From NCBI RefSeq assembly GCF_029227915.1, contig NC_079880.1:13534001-13598000 (forward strand): DNA of 64,000 nucleotides. Reading direction: 5' to 3'. Each line of letters begins with the position of its first letter. Positions within the stretch are counted from its first letter, which is position 1. A model generated the notes under the pieces. The model searched no databases. It was not told where the DNA came from and worked only from the letters and a program-made list of their open reading frames with translations. Source of the DNA: Hydractinia symbiolongicarpus (lineage: Eukaryota > Cnidaria > Hydrozoa > Anthoathecata > Hydractiniidae). A program made the position numbers and the translations under genes. Below, piece by piece: positions 35,410 through 46,390 of this stretch.

Positions 35410-38200
35410 TTAAATGTCATGACCCCTATGTTCCGAAACGGTTGAATTGAACCAGCGTTTGAAAAGTGCTCTATATTGGCCCGAAGTAGTCCCAAGTTGA
35501 CCCTACTAATGATAAAAACTTATTAACGACGAAGTAATTTGTTATCGTTGAAATAGCTAATTTGACGGCAAATAAATGAGACAGAAACACATCCTCTTTG
35601 CAAAAGTCACAGACACACACAGTTAGCGTTATATTTTATAGAGAAGTCAATCGGCCAATGTAAAAAAAACGTAGGCAAAAGAACAAACCAAAATGTCAGT
35701 CATTTGAATTTTGATGACGATCGCAATGATCCATCGAGACAAAAATTTATTTTTATGAAATTATTTACCCGTTGCCTCTATCGTGTTACCTTTACAAGCC
35801 GATCAAGAGAATGTATATGAAAGTAAGCTTGTGATCAACAGTTTCTTAGATATTCCTATAAATCAACCCGTCTGTTTCGTTAAGTTTAAGAAATTGGTCC
35901 CAATTTGGTCCAAAGCGGTCGCTAGTTTTCCGCGCAGGAGATGACGTCTATTGCTTTTTTTTTGGTTCAAAAGTATTTAACGTTAAACTTATAAATGCAA
36001 TGTAATGGCTTTATTAATCTTCTTTCGATGTCTTTACGCTAATGAGTCTACTTTAGTAATTATATACTTTAAGGGTAAAAACCTTTGGGAAACAAATTCT
36101 TCTGATTTCTCAAATTTTGGCATAAGTCGCAAAAATATAAATTCTATAAATAGCGAAAATTTATTCTCGCAAAATACTTGTTTTTACTTCATTCTTAGCT
36201 ATTTTACCTATTTTTTAAAAAATATACACTCAAGCAGAACAATGGGCAAAATCCGTCGGTTAAATATTAATGACGCAAGCAATGACCTGTGGAGTCGCAA
36301 AAGTAAAACTACTTTACCGTTGCCTCTATTGTGTAGCTTAGAACACTGACAAAAATAATGTATAAGATCACATGTGCTTTCGACGAGCGCTTTAGAATAT
36401 ACGGGGAGACCCATTTAAGTCCCAGCTGTCCCTTAGTTACCCAGCAAGAACCTGACGTCGATTTTTTCAACCCTTTTCTTAGGCTTTTCAAAATCGAACA
36501 TAGAAGTGCAATGGAATGGTTTCGTTAGGGATACGGTAACCCCTTTATTCCATTTTGTTTTTTAAAAGTTATGTAAAAATCTGATTCCGTAAAATACTTT
36601 AATATATAAATTTTTAAAGTAAAAATTGCAGAAATTTATCAGAATATAGGACAAAACAAGAAAAAAATAAAAATATTTCTTCCATAATATTTGTGCTCAT
36701 TATGTTCACACATTTTACATTCTTGTTCACACCTTTATTTCAAAGCTAAGGAGAAACTTAAACTTTTAAAGAAAATTATACACAAGTAATTAAATATTAA
36801 AAGTTTCACACTTTGTAGAGAGCAATGCGAGTTTTAAATTTTAATTGGTCGAATAAAAAATGTTTAAACCCTTTTTTCTTAAAGTAATGTTCAATCGTAA
36901 TGGCTAGGAATTGTTTTGGGAACTCCCCTTTATTTTGTCAAAACATGATCAATACGTGTTGTTGTGTCTCGCTAATAATGAGTTTTTAGCGAGATATGGC
37001 GGTAAATGCATCAAAAACAAAACAACAGTAACTCTATAGTATTTAACAGTAAATGTCATAATTTTTTTAAACAAAGCATTTTTTTTGAAAAGATGGATCA
37101 CATCGATGGACATCTAAATAACAATAATACCACTTTGTAGTTCTTGTGGCAATTTCTTTTTTAGGTGTTATCGGAGCGCCAAGTGGAGGGGGTATTTTTT
37201 AGTTCACTTTTTTCTTCTCCTTTTTGGAAATTCCTTGTAGTAAATATAATATATCTTTATATTGTAGATTATTTATTTATCTTTTAGAAGATACATTTTC
37301 AAAAGAAAAAATATCAGGTAATCTGGATATATTTTAAATATACTGAGTGTGTGTCAAAAGGAGTTACTGCATCCTTAATGTTATATAATGCTTTGACGTC
37401 TAAAATATAGTTTACAAATAAGACATTGCTTTTCGGTGACTTTAAAAAAGGAATAAAAACATCCACTGTGCCAGTTACATGCACGCACAGTTAGTGTTAA
37501 TATGGGTGATTTTAGAATTGGATTGTCTTTGGTCAATGTCCGGAAGTTATTGTACAGTCCCTAAAAAGTATTCTATTATAAGTTTGCATCTTCAGTTTTC
37601 ACAATTCATATTTGACCATCCTTTTTAAATGAAAAAAGTTTTATAATGTTGGAGATTTTTTGCAGTACGGATTAGTAAAAAAAGTGCGGAACATAGTAGG
37701 TCTCACCACCAGGTAATCAGAATAATTAAAGTGGTAACAATTACGCTTGGTCTTAAACGATTTTTCTGCGGTCAGAAAACTTTTTATTATTCTTTGCTTC
37801 CGTGGGCAATATCGGAAAGTTCATTGTTTTGAGCGTAAATAGCCTTATTCATCTGAAGAATTAAAATTAATTTTTGTGTTATATAAAGTGGTAAGATACA
37901 ACAACGCCGACTTTGTGCTCATTGGTTGGTTGTAATTGGGGTCCCCTATGACATTTGTTTGCGTCTGAGCTTTCGTTTGAGAGAAACTGAATTTGTTATC
38001 CTCGAAAAAAGCTTAGTTAACCAGGCCAGAAGTATAGTAACATGGTTGGGAAGGTTTTATTAAATTTTACAAAGAAATTGATTTAATAATTTGAAAATAT
38101 CATCTTCTAATACGATTTTGGGAATGCGGTTTGACTACATACTTGTCGCACCGACTGATAGCCTTCTAGTAGAGCGTTCGCCTCTTTGGTAGATGAAACA
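35410..38200. other. Intergenic; no gene recognised
   Basis: AT-rich spacer. A string shared with about 32870 occurs near 35577-35630 and a weaker relative at about 37478-37500 (GCACGCACAGTTAG). Short open frames near 36000-36500 look like chance. Confidence 0.45.
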
Positions 38201-38204
38201 CAAA

Positions 38205-38990
38205 TTCCTTAATCACTAACAGATTTGCGCGAACATGTAAAACCAGTTATCAATCCTGTCTTAAATGCTACTAGTAATGAACTTGAAGAAGTTGAAAATC
38301 CCCTACATGTACATATGCATAATGTTGTCAAATGTACAAGAACCAAAAGATATTAAAATTGCACCAGACGAAGGTAAAAAACCAGCTTCAATGATTCTGT
38401 GAAGGATTAGCACATCCATATCTTTTTCCCACTGAAAAGTTTGGCTACAAAGTTTAACATGATGTAAAACGAAGTGCAGCAAAATACTTTACTCAAAGTT
38501 TGCTTAATTATAAACAAAAAGTTTCATCAGACTCGGATTATATTATTTATGCTTTAAGCACCATGCAGCAACTTAATCTGAGCAGCCAAATTAATATTGC
38601 CATAAGAAAAGTCTGTACTAATTCTGTTAATGCAGGAATGTTGTCTAAAAATTTCCCTGACACAGTTAATATGGCAGTTAATTTGAGAGATGCACATTTT
38701 TGAATTTGAACGCAATACTGCCAGCTAGGCATCTGTTTTTTAAAGAAATTCTAGCCAAGGGGCCGCTTCGTAAAGTTACGTATTATGGAATTCGTGTTGA
38801 ATTTCGAATACGTGGCAGCCAACATATCCATTCTTTTATATGGGTATTGAATGGACCCATTTTAACAAAGCACAATGTTGATGAATATATATCAATTTGT
38901 AGATGCAAATATCACGGTGGATGTTTCTAAAAGAGAAGCACATCCAGAGTTCTTCAATCTAGTGACTACTTATCAAGATTATACACAATA
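38205..38990 (+). pseudogene. Decayed Helitron Rep (HUH endonuclease) fragment
   Basis: Spread over frames, the strand reads a Helitron-like N-terminal region: LNYKQKVSSDSDYIIYALS and INIAIRKVCTNSVNAGML (about 38500-38645), then YYGIRVEFRIRGSQHIHSF (about 38780-38835), then KREAHPEFFNLVTTYQDYTQ (about 38930-38990). The block RVEFxxRGSxHIHxxxW holds the HUH metal-binding motif (H-I-H at 38823-38831) of rolling-circle Rep proteins. The LVTTYQ block follows as in Helitron transposases. Stops near 38702 and 38928 plus frameshifts show decay. No helicase domain was seen downstream. Confidence 0.7.
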
Positions 38991-39877
38991 GTCTCTGAAT
39001 CCATACATTTAGCTTGTGCCACTGCCACTCTTGATCATGTGTATATAAAGAAATATTTATTGTTGTCTTTTGATGTAAAATGTTTTGTTAAATGTATGTA
39101 TTTCGCTGACCATGATGCTGTCAAATTCGAGCTTTTAAAAAAAATTATGTTTGTGTCAGTTAGTGTTTTTACTTTGTTGTTCATTCTTACATGCGCATAG
39201 ATTTTTTAGTGTTTTAATTCTATTTATTCTATGTTATAAAGTCCTTTGTTGATATAGCAGAATGTTTATACATATCAATCACATTTCATTTTTTTTAGGA
39301 ACTATGGTAACACAATGAGCAAATAAATCAAAAGCTCGATTAAATTTCTTGGAAGAAAAAAATCAACCAACAGAAAATGGAAAAACAAGGACGGGCAATT
39401 AAATAACTCTCCCACAAACTAGCAGACTCTTTGATAGAGTTTGGTAGGACATGCAAATCCTATTCTGTAGGAGAACTGCTGTTGGTAGAAACAATATAAT
39501 TTGGCAAGAATAAACTCAATTAGATTTTAAATTTTAACAGAATTTAAATAAAAAAATTATCCCAAATTTGGCAAGATTTCTTTTTCACATACAGTAACTT
39601 AAAAGTTGGAGTAAACCTCAGCTTTATTTTCCTTCAAAAAATTACAACTGGTTTTGACAACTGTTTTTTTGCGTATTTCTTAAAGGTACACCACAAAAAG
39701 AAAATATGCAAGGAAGTCAATTCAACATAAACCAACTAAATTGTCTCAAGGTAAACCACCACCTAAGTTGTTTTAAAATTAAGAACAATTTTTCGTTATA
39801 GAGGCTTTAGTAGCTTTGATCACGGTGTACCTACTGTCAAGACAGGTAAAAAAATCCCAGTGTGAATTATTATAATA
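38991..39877. other. Spacer between Helitron fragments
   Basis: AT-rich, with no recognised coding or repeat feature. It may be decayed Helitron interior. Confidence 0.35.
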
Positions 39878-40393
39878 CTAGTATTTAGTCCCGTGGAAAA
39901 ATCCACTATAGATACCAAATAAAAAAACAGCAAATAGTAAGCGAAATTAACCATAAAATTCATTGTTCTTTTCGTCAAAATGTTTTGTTGTTAATTCCAA
40001 TCAAGCGGGAATTAATGAAACTAATATGTTTTTCATATAACAGTAGACAATAGACACATGCTTAAAGGGAATAATAAAAATTAATTACTCGTAACTTTTT
40101 TGTAATAAAGTTTACATCACAATGGTTTTTATGAGAACAATAAAATAAATTACCCGTAACTTTTGTGTAATAAAGTTCACATCACAATGGTTTTTATGAC
40201 AACAATAAAATAAATTAACCGTGACTTTTTTAAAACAAAAATTTTAAATCGATTTGAAAAACCACGCAAAAGAGAGAATAAAAATAAAAGTTTAGCAAAA
40301 GTGACATGTGGTGACACGCGGCTGCTTCTTTAGAAAAAACAACACATCCACTTTGCCTGTTGGACATACGGAACTGGCGTATTATTATATAGA
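39878..40393 (-). mobile_element. Non-autonomous Helitron (516 bp)
   Basis: On the minus strand it starts TCTATATAATAATACGCC at 40393 and ends at 39878 with a small hairpin (GTGG-ATTTTT-CCAC) followed by GGGACTAAATACTAG. Flanking bases are A before the start and T after CTAG, fitting Helitron A/T insertion. Interior contains a 65-bp tandem repeat (about 40083-40230). No coding capacity. Confidence 0.7.
40083..40230. repeat. 65-bp tandem repeat inside the 516-bp Helitron
   Basis: Units starting near CGTAACTTTT (40090, 40155, and a partial third at 40220) contain CACAATGGTTTTTATGA and AACAATAAAATAAATTA. Two full units plus a part. Confidence 0.75.
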
Positions 40394-40460
40394 TAATGTT
40401 GCACTCACAGTACGAAATATATCGTAGCGTCTCTCACAATAAGAGATAAGAAGTGAGCTA

Positions 40461-40799
40461 TTGAAAGCTCAAACTCATAAATCACCTATAGCGCTACAAA
40501 AATTTAAACGAAAACTTAATTTTCATGACAAGGCTAAAGAAGATGTCGAAATCAACGACAGTACTACAGTCCTGCAAGAGATTGGTGAAGTTCATTTCAA
40601 ATTTCAAGAAATTGTTGACGAAAATTGTTGTCAGGAAACCTTCACCAATGTGTTGCAAAAATGCAAACATCAAGACCTGGCTTCTATTTTTGGGTATATT
40701 TCTATTAATAACCGTCCAGTGATGCAAACTAGAGAGCTTAAGCACGGACGATGGCAATTAAAACTACGGCGTTTAAAAATTTCAGAAGTTTGGGTCTAG
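40461..40799 (+). other. Unrecognised 112-codon open frame
   Basis: The frame is open, starts MKAQTHKSPIAL, and carries an EIGEVHFKFQEIVDENC segment. I do not recognise a family. It directly precedes the decayed second Harbinger element on the same strand, so it may be transposon-derived or chance. Confidence 0.25.
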
Positions 40800-40979
40800 T
40801 ACGATGTACTTCCATCATTTAAAAACGTTACGAAAAAAAATTTGAGACCGCCAAAATTTAAATGTATACAAACCCGATGCCGTATTTGCAAAAAGTCAGA
40901 GAAGAGTAAATTCAACAAAAGTCGTAGCTGACGAAGAATATTTGTTGTTATATGACATAAACAGGTCAAATACTCCCCA

Positions 40980-41775
40980 TTTTCCTTATTAGAATTGCGA
41001 TTATTTTGACTTAGATCTGTTATCGGGCGATGAATGTAAAGCCAATCTTTGGTTTTTGAAGAAAGATGTGTACTGTTTAGCTGAAACTTTGCATATACCG
41101 GAAGAAATTGTGTGTTATAACAGAACTGTACTGAGTGGAATAGAATCACTGTGTATCTTTCTGAAGCGTTTTGCTTATCTTTACCGCACGAAGACATGGT
41201 TGGAATATTTAGCCGATCCGTATCTCAGAATTAGGCATCATTTCAAACCATACAACGGATCTAATATATGGCAGATATCTTCTATGAAGTTTTAGCATAC
41301 CTCATCTTGATCCTCAAAAGTTAGAGGAATACGAAGCAGCTATGCATAACAAAGGTGGAGACACATGCTACAGTTATATTGACGGTACTCTGCGCTTAAT
41401 TTGCAGGCCTCAAGAGCACCAACGAATCTTGCATACTAGACATAAAAGATACATAGTATAAAATTCCAGTCTGTTGTTATACCAAACGGTGTGATTACAA
41501 ACTTATGGGGTGTCATGGAAGGATGAAGACACGACTGTGTTCTGCTAGTAGCTTCTAGTTTACTTAATGAGCTGAGCTTACATTCTTTCAGTAGAAATCG
41601 CTCCCTTCTCTGTATATATGGTGATCCAGCGTACCCACTACGAGTACATTTGCAAGGCACCTTTAAAGGAGCATTGACGGACATAGCTATTTCGCCTCTC
41701 TTGACTGTCGCAAAAACCTAACAATCGGTCTGAGTGCAGTTGGGAAAATTTATTTGACATGTGCCCTTATACGCG
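40980..41775 (+). pseudogene. Decayed HARBI1-like transposase (second Harbinger copy)
   Basis: Frame-shifted blocks in family order: EIVCYNRTVLSGIESLCIFLKR-like (about 41105-41170), DGTLRLICRP (about 41380-41415), FQSVVIPNGVITNLWGVMEG with RHDC (about 41460-41535), and LCIYGDPAYPLRVHLQG with FKGAL (about 41610-41675). The DGT and GDPAYPL blocks are the first two catalytic motifs of PIF/Harbinger nucleases. Several stops and frameshifts interrupt it. It belongs to a different lineage from the 26-27 kb copy (IYGDPAYPLRVHLQ type). Confidence 0.75.
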
Positions 41776-42049
41776 AGAGTGTGTTTGTATGGTAACACAA
41801 CTTCAGCTTTTTTTGACGTCGAAATACCGTCCTTTCATGACTATTTTGTGTAACGTTTAAAGAATTATCTCAGAATTTTGAATGAATCTGTTGATTAATC
41901 ACATTTCTACCCAATAAAATATAAGGTATTTATTTAATTCATAAAAAAAGAGACAGATTCTCGGAAATCCTTTTTATCTAACTTCATAAAAATTTAAAAA
42001 GAAAATACATATAATGTACGTGAAAAAAGATAAAATAATAATGTCACGT

Positions 42050-42680
42050 GTTGTCTGCAATTTTCTGCATTAATGCAACTAAAGACTGTTGCATTTGAAG
42101 CATAAGTGTGTTATGAGCTTGGTGTTGTTGTTGATTATACTGTAGCATTCTTTCTTTTTAGTTTATGAGCATCTGAAACTGGTTTTGCTCAATTCTTTTT
42201 GCTTCCATATCTTGTTCCTGCAGCTGCATTTCTTTCTCATTTTTAACGAAGGCGTGAAGTGTTTCACTTCCAGTATATCTTTTGTTTTTTTTGAGAAAAT
42301 TCCTGTTTCATCGTAATTCTCTGTATCCTCGTTTAGACGTCTCAGCAAAACTTTCTATACATTTTTGACGTATACCTTTAGTCAAATTTTCTTTCCCTTT
42401 CCGGTTATCTTTTGCAGTCATATCTTCATTGGCTATAATTTCTTCATACTCTTTAGTTTTCAGCAAGAATTCATAAGAAGTATGTCCAATTCTGTTTCTG
42501 GTGGGGATATACCAGATGCATTTTCATGTTTTGAAACTTTGTGTACCTTTTTTCGAGTAGGGAAAAGTGCTTGTGAACTAAGCGTTGATCCACATAAAAA
42601 GTTGGCTTCTCTACAAAGTAAAACATCATGTTCTTTAGTCCAGGTCATACCAGGCCTAAAGAAAGGATACAACCAAATCT
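42050..42680 (-). pseudogene. Decayed Harbinger Myb-like partner
   Basis: On the minus strand the remnant starts near 42650 with MTWTKEHDVLLCREANFLC, like the Myb-type partner of PIF/Harbinger elements. Lower down are a charged KKTKDILEVKHFTPSLKMRK stretch and a Gln-rich tail (about 42060-42140). It is convergent with the decayed transposase at 40980-41775, the same layout as the intact element. Confidence 0.6.
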
Positions 42681-42959
42681 AAATACTCATGGGGAAAACC
42701 GAAAGTCGTACTGTTCTGCAATGAAGACCAATGCACAAATACATAATTCTCTTTCCAGTTTTATCTGAATGCAATAAAGAGCAAAAAAAGTTTCTAATTT
42801 TGAAGTATTCTCCAAAATTACGATCGTTTTGCTTTGTTCATGTCTGTCGTAGTATTTATAATGCGGGACAGAATCTTTTCACGTTGTCGTCGTCATTTCT
42901 GAGCATGCGCACCTTTGACGTATTGAACGCTGTAGTTTCAAATCGCCGTCGTCCGTACT

Positions 42960-43535
42960 TAAGCTCTCTATTACCTTGAGAAAAGAAGTACCGTTAAATG
43001 ATGAAACAGGTCTCATTAAATTAACCCTGTGAGGCACAAACATAGTTTTAGTTCCTAAAAATGGTGTTTACTTTATTAAAAAAGCCAAAGTACGAGTGTG
43101 TTGGCTTTAACAACCACACCATCCTCGATCATTGTACCACCCGTTGCAGATATTGCTCCTGCGAAATCCATCCCTCGGGAACTAGCGTCAGAAACAGTAT
43201 GTTTTCCACCTGATACTGTAACTGGTGCTACATCTCACCAAATGTGTCCCTCGTGCAACAAGCGCAGGAATTGCACCGACAAGCTGTTTAATTGTTCAAG
43301 TTGTGGTGCTATGACAATACGTGATAAACTGCCAAAGTGCACCGTAAAGTTTGTATTCAAAGACTCGCCTGGTAGCATTAAAAACAGTAACTCTGTTTCA
43401 TCGTTAATGAAAAATAATTTTGACTTCGAAATACCAATTGACTCAGACGACATAGTAATTCGTATGCTGACTGATAAAAAAGCAAAACTTGTTGTAAATC
43501 CTCGTTGGGTGTGCATACGTGTGAACACACAATGA
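42960..43535 (+). pseudogene. RPA-like OB-fold plus zinc-ribbon remnant
   Basis: About 42975-43090 reads VPLNDETGLIKLTL then a stop, VPKNGVYFIKKAKVRV, resembling the strands of a replication-protein-A-type OB fold. An open frame at 43098-43535 carries CPSCNKRR then LFNCSSCGAMTIRDKLPKC (about residues 50-80), a CxxC..CxxC zinc-ribbon pattern as in RPA large-subunit C-termini. It lies about 4 kb from the Helitron Rep fragment; some animal and plant Helitrons carry RPA-like genes. The frame break suggests a dead gene, or an unrecognised intron. Confidence 0.4.
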
Positions 43536-43959
43536 TAGAACAGGGTGGTATATTGTTATAATTTGTTTTTATTGTCATGATTTGTTTTAAAAAATCTTAA
43601 CTGATACATAGTTCTACTTTGTTGTTTTATTTTTTTTTTAGCTCGTCAGTCAATCTAGCACAGCATGCGTTAAAGTTTTTTTTCAAAATATGTACAATTA
43701 CAGCACTTTTGTTATATGGCAGAGTTTGTTTTCGTTTTTAAATTATTATATCTTGTAATGGAAGATATTCGAGGATCATGTATCATCAAAGGAAATTTAT
43801 TTTACAAAAATTTGTTTTTGCGTCAGATTCCTCATTGCAAAGTTAAGATATGTAGGTTATGTTAGACACGCTTACAGTAAACATAAAATCGCTATTTTCT
43901 TTACTGGTTCCACTATTGGCTGAGTGTTAAAACCACCAGCGTTTTCTTGTTTCTTTTTA

Positions 43960-44130
43960 AGACTATTCAATTGCAGTTTGAGTAACTTAGAAACAGGCGG
44001 AAATAACTGACATCATCTCCTACGTTGGTAACTAGAGAACATCTGGGACCAATCTTCTAAAGCTTGGTAATTCCACCCCTTTCGGAACGAAACAGATGGG
44101 CTGACTAGTCATTAAAAAACTTTTAACTCC
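43960..44130. repeat. Dispersed repeat related to 31436-31550
   Basis: GACATCATCTCC, ACTAGAGAACATCTGGGACC and CGAAACAGATGGGCTGACTAG-type strings match, in the same order but with many changes, the stretch at 31436-31550 downstream of the decayed orphan DDE-like copy. It may be a fragment of that element's 3' end. Confidence 0.4.
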
Positions 44131-44604
44131 TGAAATCTATTCAATCGTTCGGAAAGTACGTCATCCTACAATGTTTTGAATCTGTGCTATGGTGGAAGGA
44201 GTAAACAAATTTCTAGAAAATATATTTTTACATGCATGCATTGACGTCATCTAAATCTAAATCACAAAAACAAAACTCACCAAGTTGCCAGAAAATATAT
44301 GCTGAGTGCACTAATGTTTTCATGTTATTTGAGTCATTTGAAGTTCTTTTAATTACTTTTGATTTTGACAAAACAAAAGGAGACTTAATACGAAAACTAC
44401 AAAATTTCACTACACTTTTGAGTTTGAGAGGCAGCATTACTTCGCGAAGAGGTTTTAGTTACAGATTTTGTTCATTTAATCAGCATTTATTTTATTACTT
44501 TAAGACAAGGTCACAACGTGTACTACCATGAGGAGGGGAATAAAATAATAGTATTTACAAAACAATGATTTTCTGTCATATTCTGTAGTAATAACTACAA
44601 TTAA

Positions 44605-46089
44605 TTAGCACGCTGAAGGTGCATTGGTGATCGTCGGTGTGCCCTGTCTGTACCAGATCTGATCATTGTGACTCACTCCCCATGTACTTCCATCGTAGCT
44701 GCTCACTGATACATATTTCAAACCGCCGTTTACTCTGACCCAGCGAAGACCAGTTGGGTGTTTATCACTAATGCCTAAAAATGTAGGCCAATGTGGTGTT
44801 AGAATTTTATATTTGCGAAAAAACTTATGTAACAGTGAAACAATCTAATGTCAAATTGCTACCTTCTCTTATATATATGTGATCGTCTCTGTTGACTCCC
44901 CACACTACATCGTGACCGCTACTAATTTGCGTCAATCTTCTTCCTGGAATAAGTTTCCAGGTTGTACCTGAAATAAAGAAGATATGTAAGTGTTGACGCC
45001 CTCACCAAAGTAAGTACATAAAAAAATCAAATTTTCACGCACCAGCGCTGTTACCACCTCTCGAACCTACGCGATAATATATTTTGTGATGTCGATTAAC
45101 ACCCCACACACCAGAATCTCCAACAGATACGTGCCTTAAGGCACCACTAATACGTCTCCAACGTTTCCCTAAAGTGCACAAGGAATCGATTTCAGCGCCA
45201 AACAGTGTTTTTTTTTCGCAGGTTAGGATGATCCTGTCATAAATTTTTATATTAATGGCGTTAAGTATTTACCGTTAGGTGTTCGAGTGTTTGCGCCAAT
45301 TCTGTAATAGATTTCGTCGTGTTTGTTGACACCCCATACGTTATTTGTTCGAGAACTGACACTAACTTGTTTCAACAATCCATCAATCTTTTTCCATTTA
45401 GTTCCGCCCGGATGGGATTTTGAAATTGGTCTGGTGTAAATATAATCGTTCTTATTCACGCCCCATATAATATCGTTACCGGAACTAATTTGTGTTAGTC
45501 TGCCGTCTAAAAACAACGAGGTTCATTTGGAATGTAGTAAGTTGTATGGCAGGCTTTTGTACAATAAATATATATAAAGTTATATATATATAAGTTCATG
45601 CAATATATAAATATATATTGCATGAACTTACGCGTAAAAAGGTGGCGTCCAAAGCGAAAGAGATACAAGAAAAGTCCTGATCAATAAAGTTAGAGCTGAG
45701 GTGCGCTGAAAATACTGAAGTAAACATACCAATCTCGTTCCATGTTGAACCTATCGGTGAAGATTGGTGAGTTGATCCAGACAAATACGTTCCTACTCTG
45801 TAGTAGATGCGATCACGTTTGGTAACACCCCATACGCCTGCTTGACCTGCCGAAACAACTGTTAATCCGCCAGAAATTCTTTTCCAGGAAGTACCAGCTT
45901 TTCTGTCTGCTAAAAAATAGTAAAAAATAACGAATCCGAATTAAACACTAACACCATAAGCAAAACTGAATAAAGTCCTAATGCTATTTTTTGCAAGTGT
46001 TTCTTAAGTCAAATAAATAAAATTTTAACATTTTTACCTGACAAAACATCCGAAAAGCTCAATACAAAAATAAGCCAATGTAATCGCAT
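44605..46089 (-). CDS. Secreted tectonin beta-propeller protein (fish-egg-lectin-like)
   Basis: Coding exons in order: 46089-46038, 45909-45730, 45506-45273, 45168-45043, 44967-44863, 44774-44605. All have GT/AG ends, every intron is phase 1, and the product is 288 aa. Residues 1-17 (MRLHWLIFVLSFSDVLS) are a signal peptide. Six repeats follow, each with a WGV core and an aromatic-Arg end, for example VWGVTKRDRIYYR, IIWGVNKNDYIYTR and TWGVSHNDQIWYR, fitting a six-bladed tectonin propeller. Family members (fish egg lectin, tachylectin-1, tectonins) bind bacterial or egg-coat glycans. Uniform phase-1 introns that separate repeats suggest growth by exon duplication. An AATAAA signal (TTTATT on +) is at 44486-44491. 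An immune or egg role is inference. Confidence 0.92.
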
Positions 46090-46390
46090 CTTTGCTTCTG
46101 CTTTGTTCACTGAAAGGTTGGAACACCAACTGAATATAAATTGCAAGTTCGACTCACTATAGGCCAATAAATTAGGTCAAAAAGCAATGCAGAGCAGTCT
46201 CAAATGCCTATGATTTTGATCTCACAAATTGGTACATGCGAACGTCCAATTCGTGCAGTTTAATGATAAAAAATGTGTTAGCACCTACCTTTAAAGATAA
46301 AAAATATTTGCCTTCAAATCGACTAAGTAGTTTCTCGTGGAGTTCGCGATAACAACTACCAGACCACAACTGAGGTTTTTATATACAAAA
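46037..46390 (-). promoter_or_regulatory. Probable 5' UTR exon, intron and TATA box of the tectonin gene
   Basis: On the minus strand a TATATAAAAA string lies at about 46385-46376. A start site about 30 bp downstream would give a 5' UTR exon to 46289, where AAAG|GTAGGT is a good donor. The acceptor CCTTTCAG|TGAAC at 46112-46110 leads 20 bases into the coding exon that starts ATGCG at 46089. The intron would be about 179 bp. Confidence 0.55.

Noticed and set aside
35577-35630. Possible telomere-like or SINE tail (GTCACAGACACACACAGTTAG shared with 32.9 kb)
   Set aside because: Only a short shared string, with no promoter boxes, tail or duplication to support a SINE.
44232-44531. 99-codon plus-strand frame starting MHALTSSKSKS
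   Set aside because: It resembles no family and overlaps the 3' UTR and repeat region downstream of the tectonin gene.
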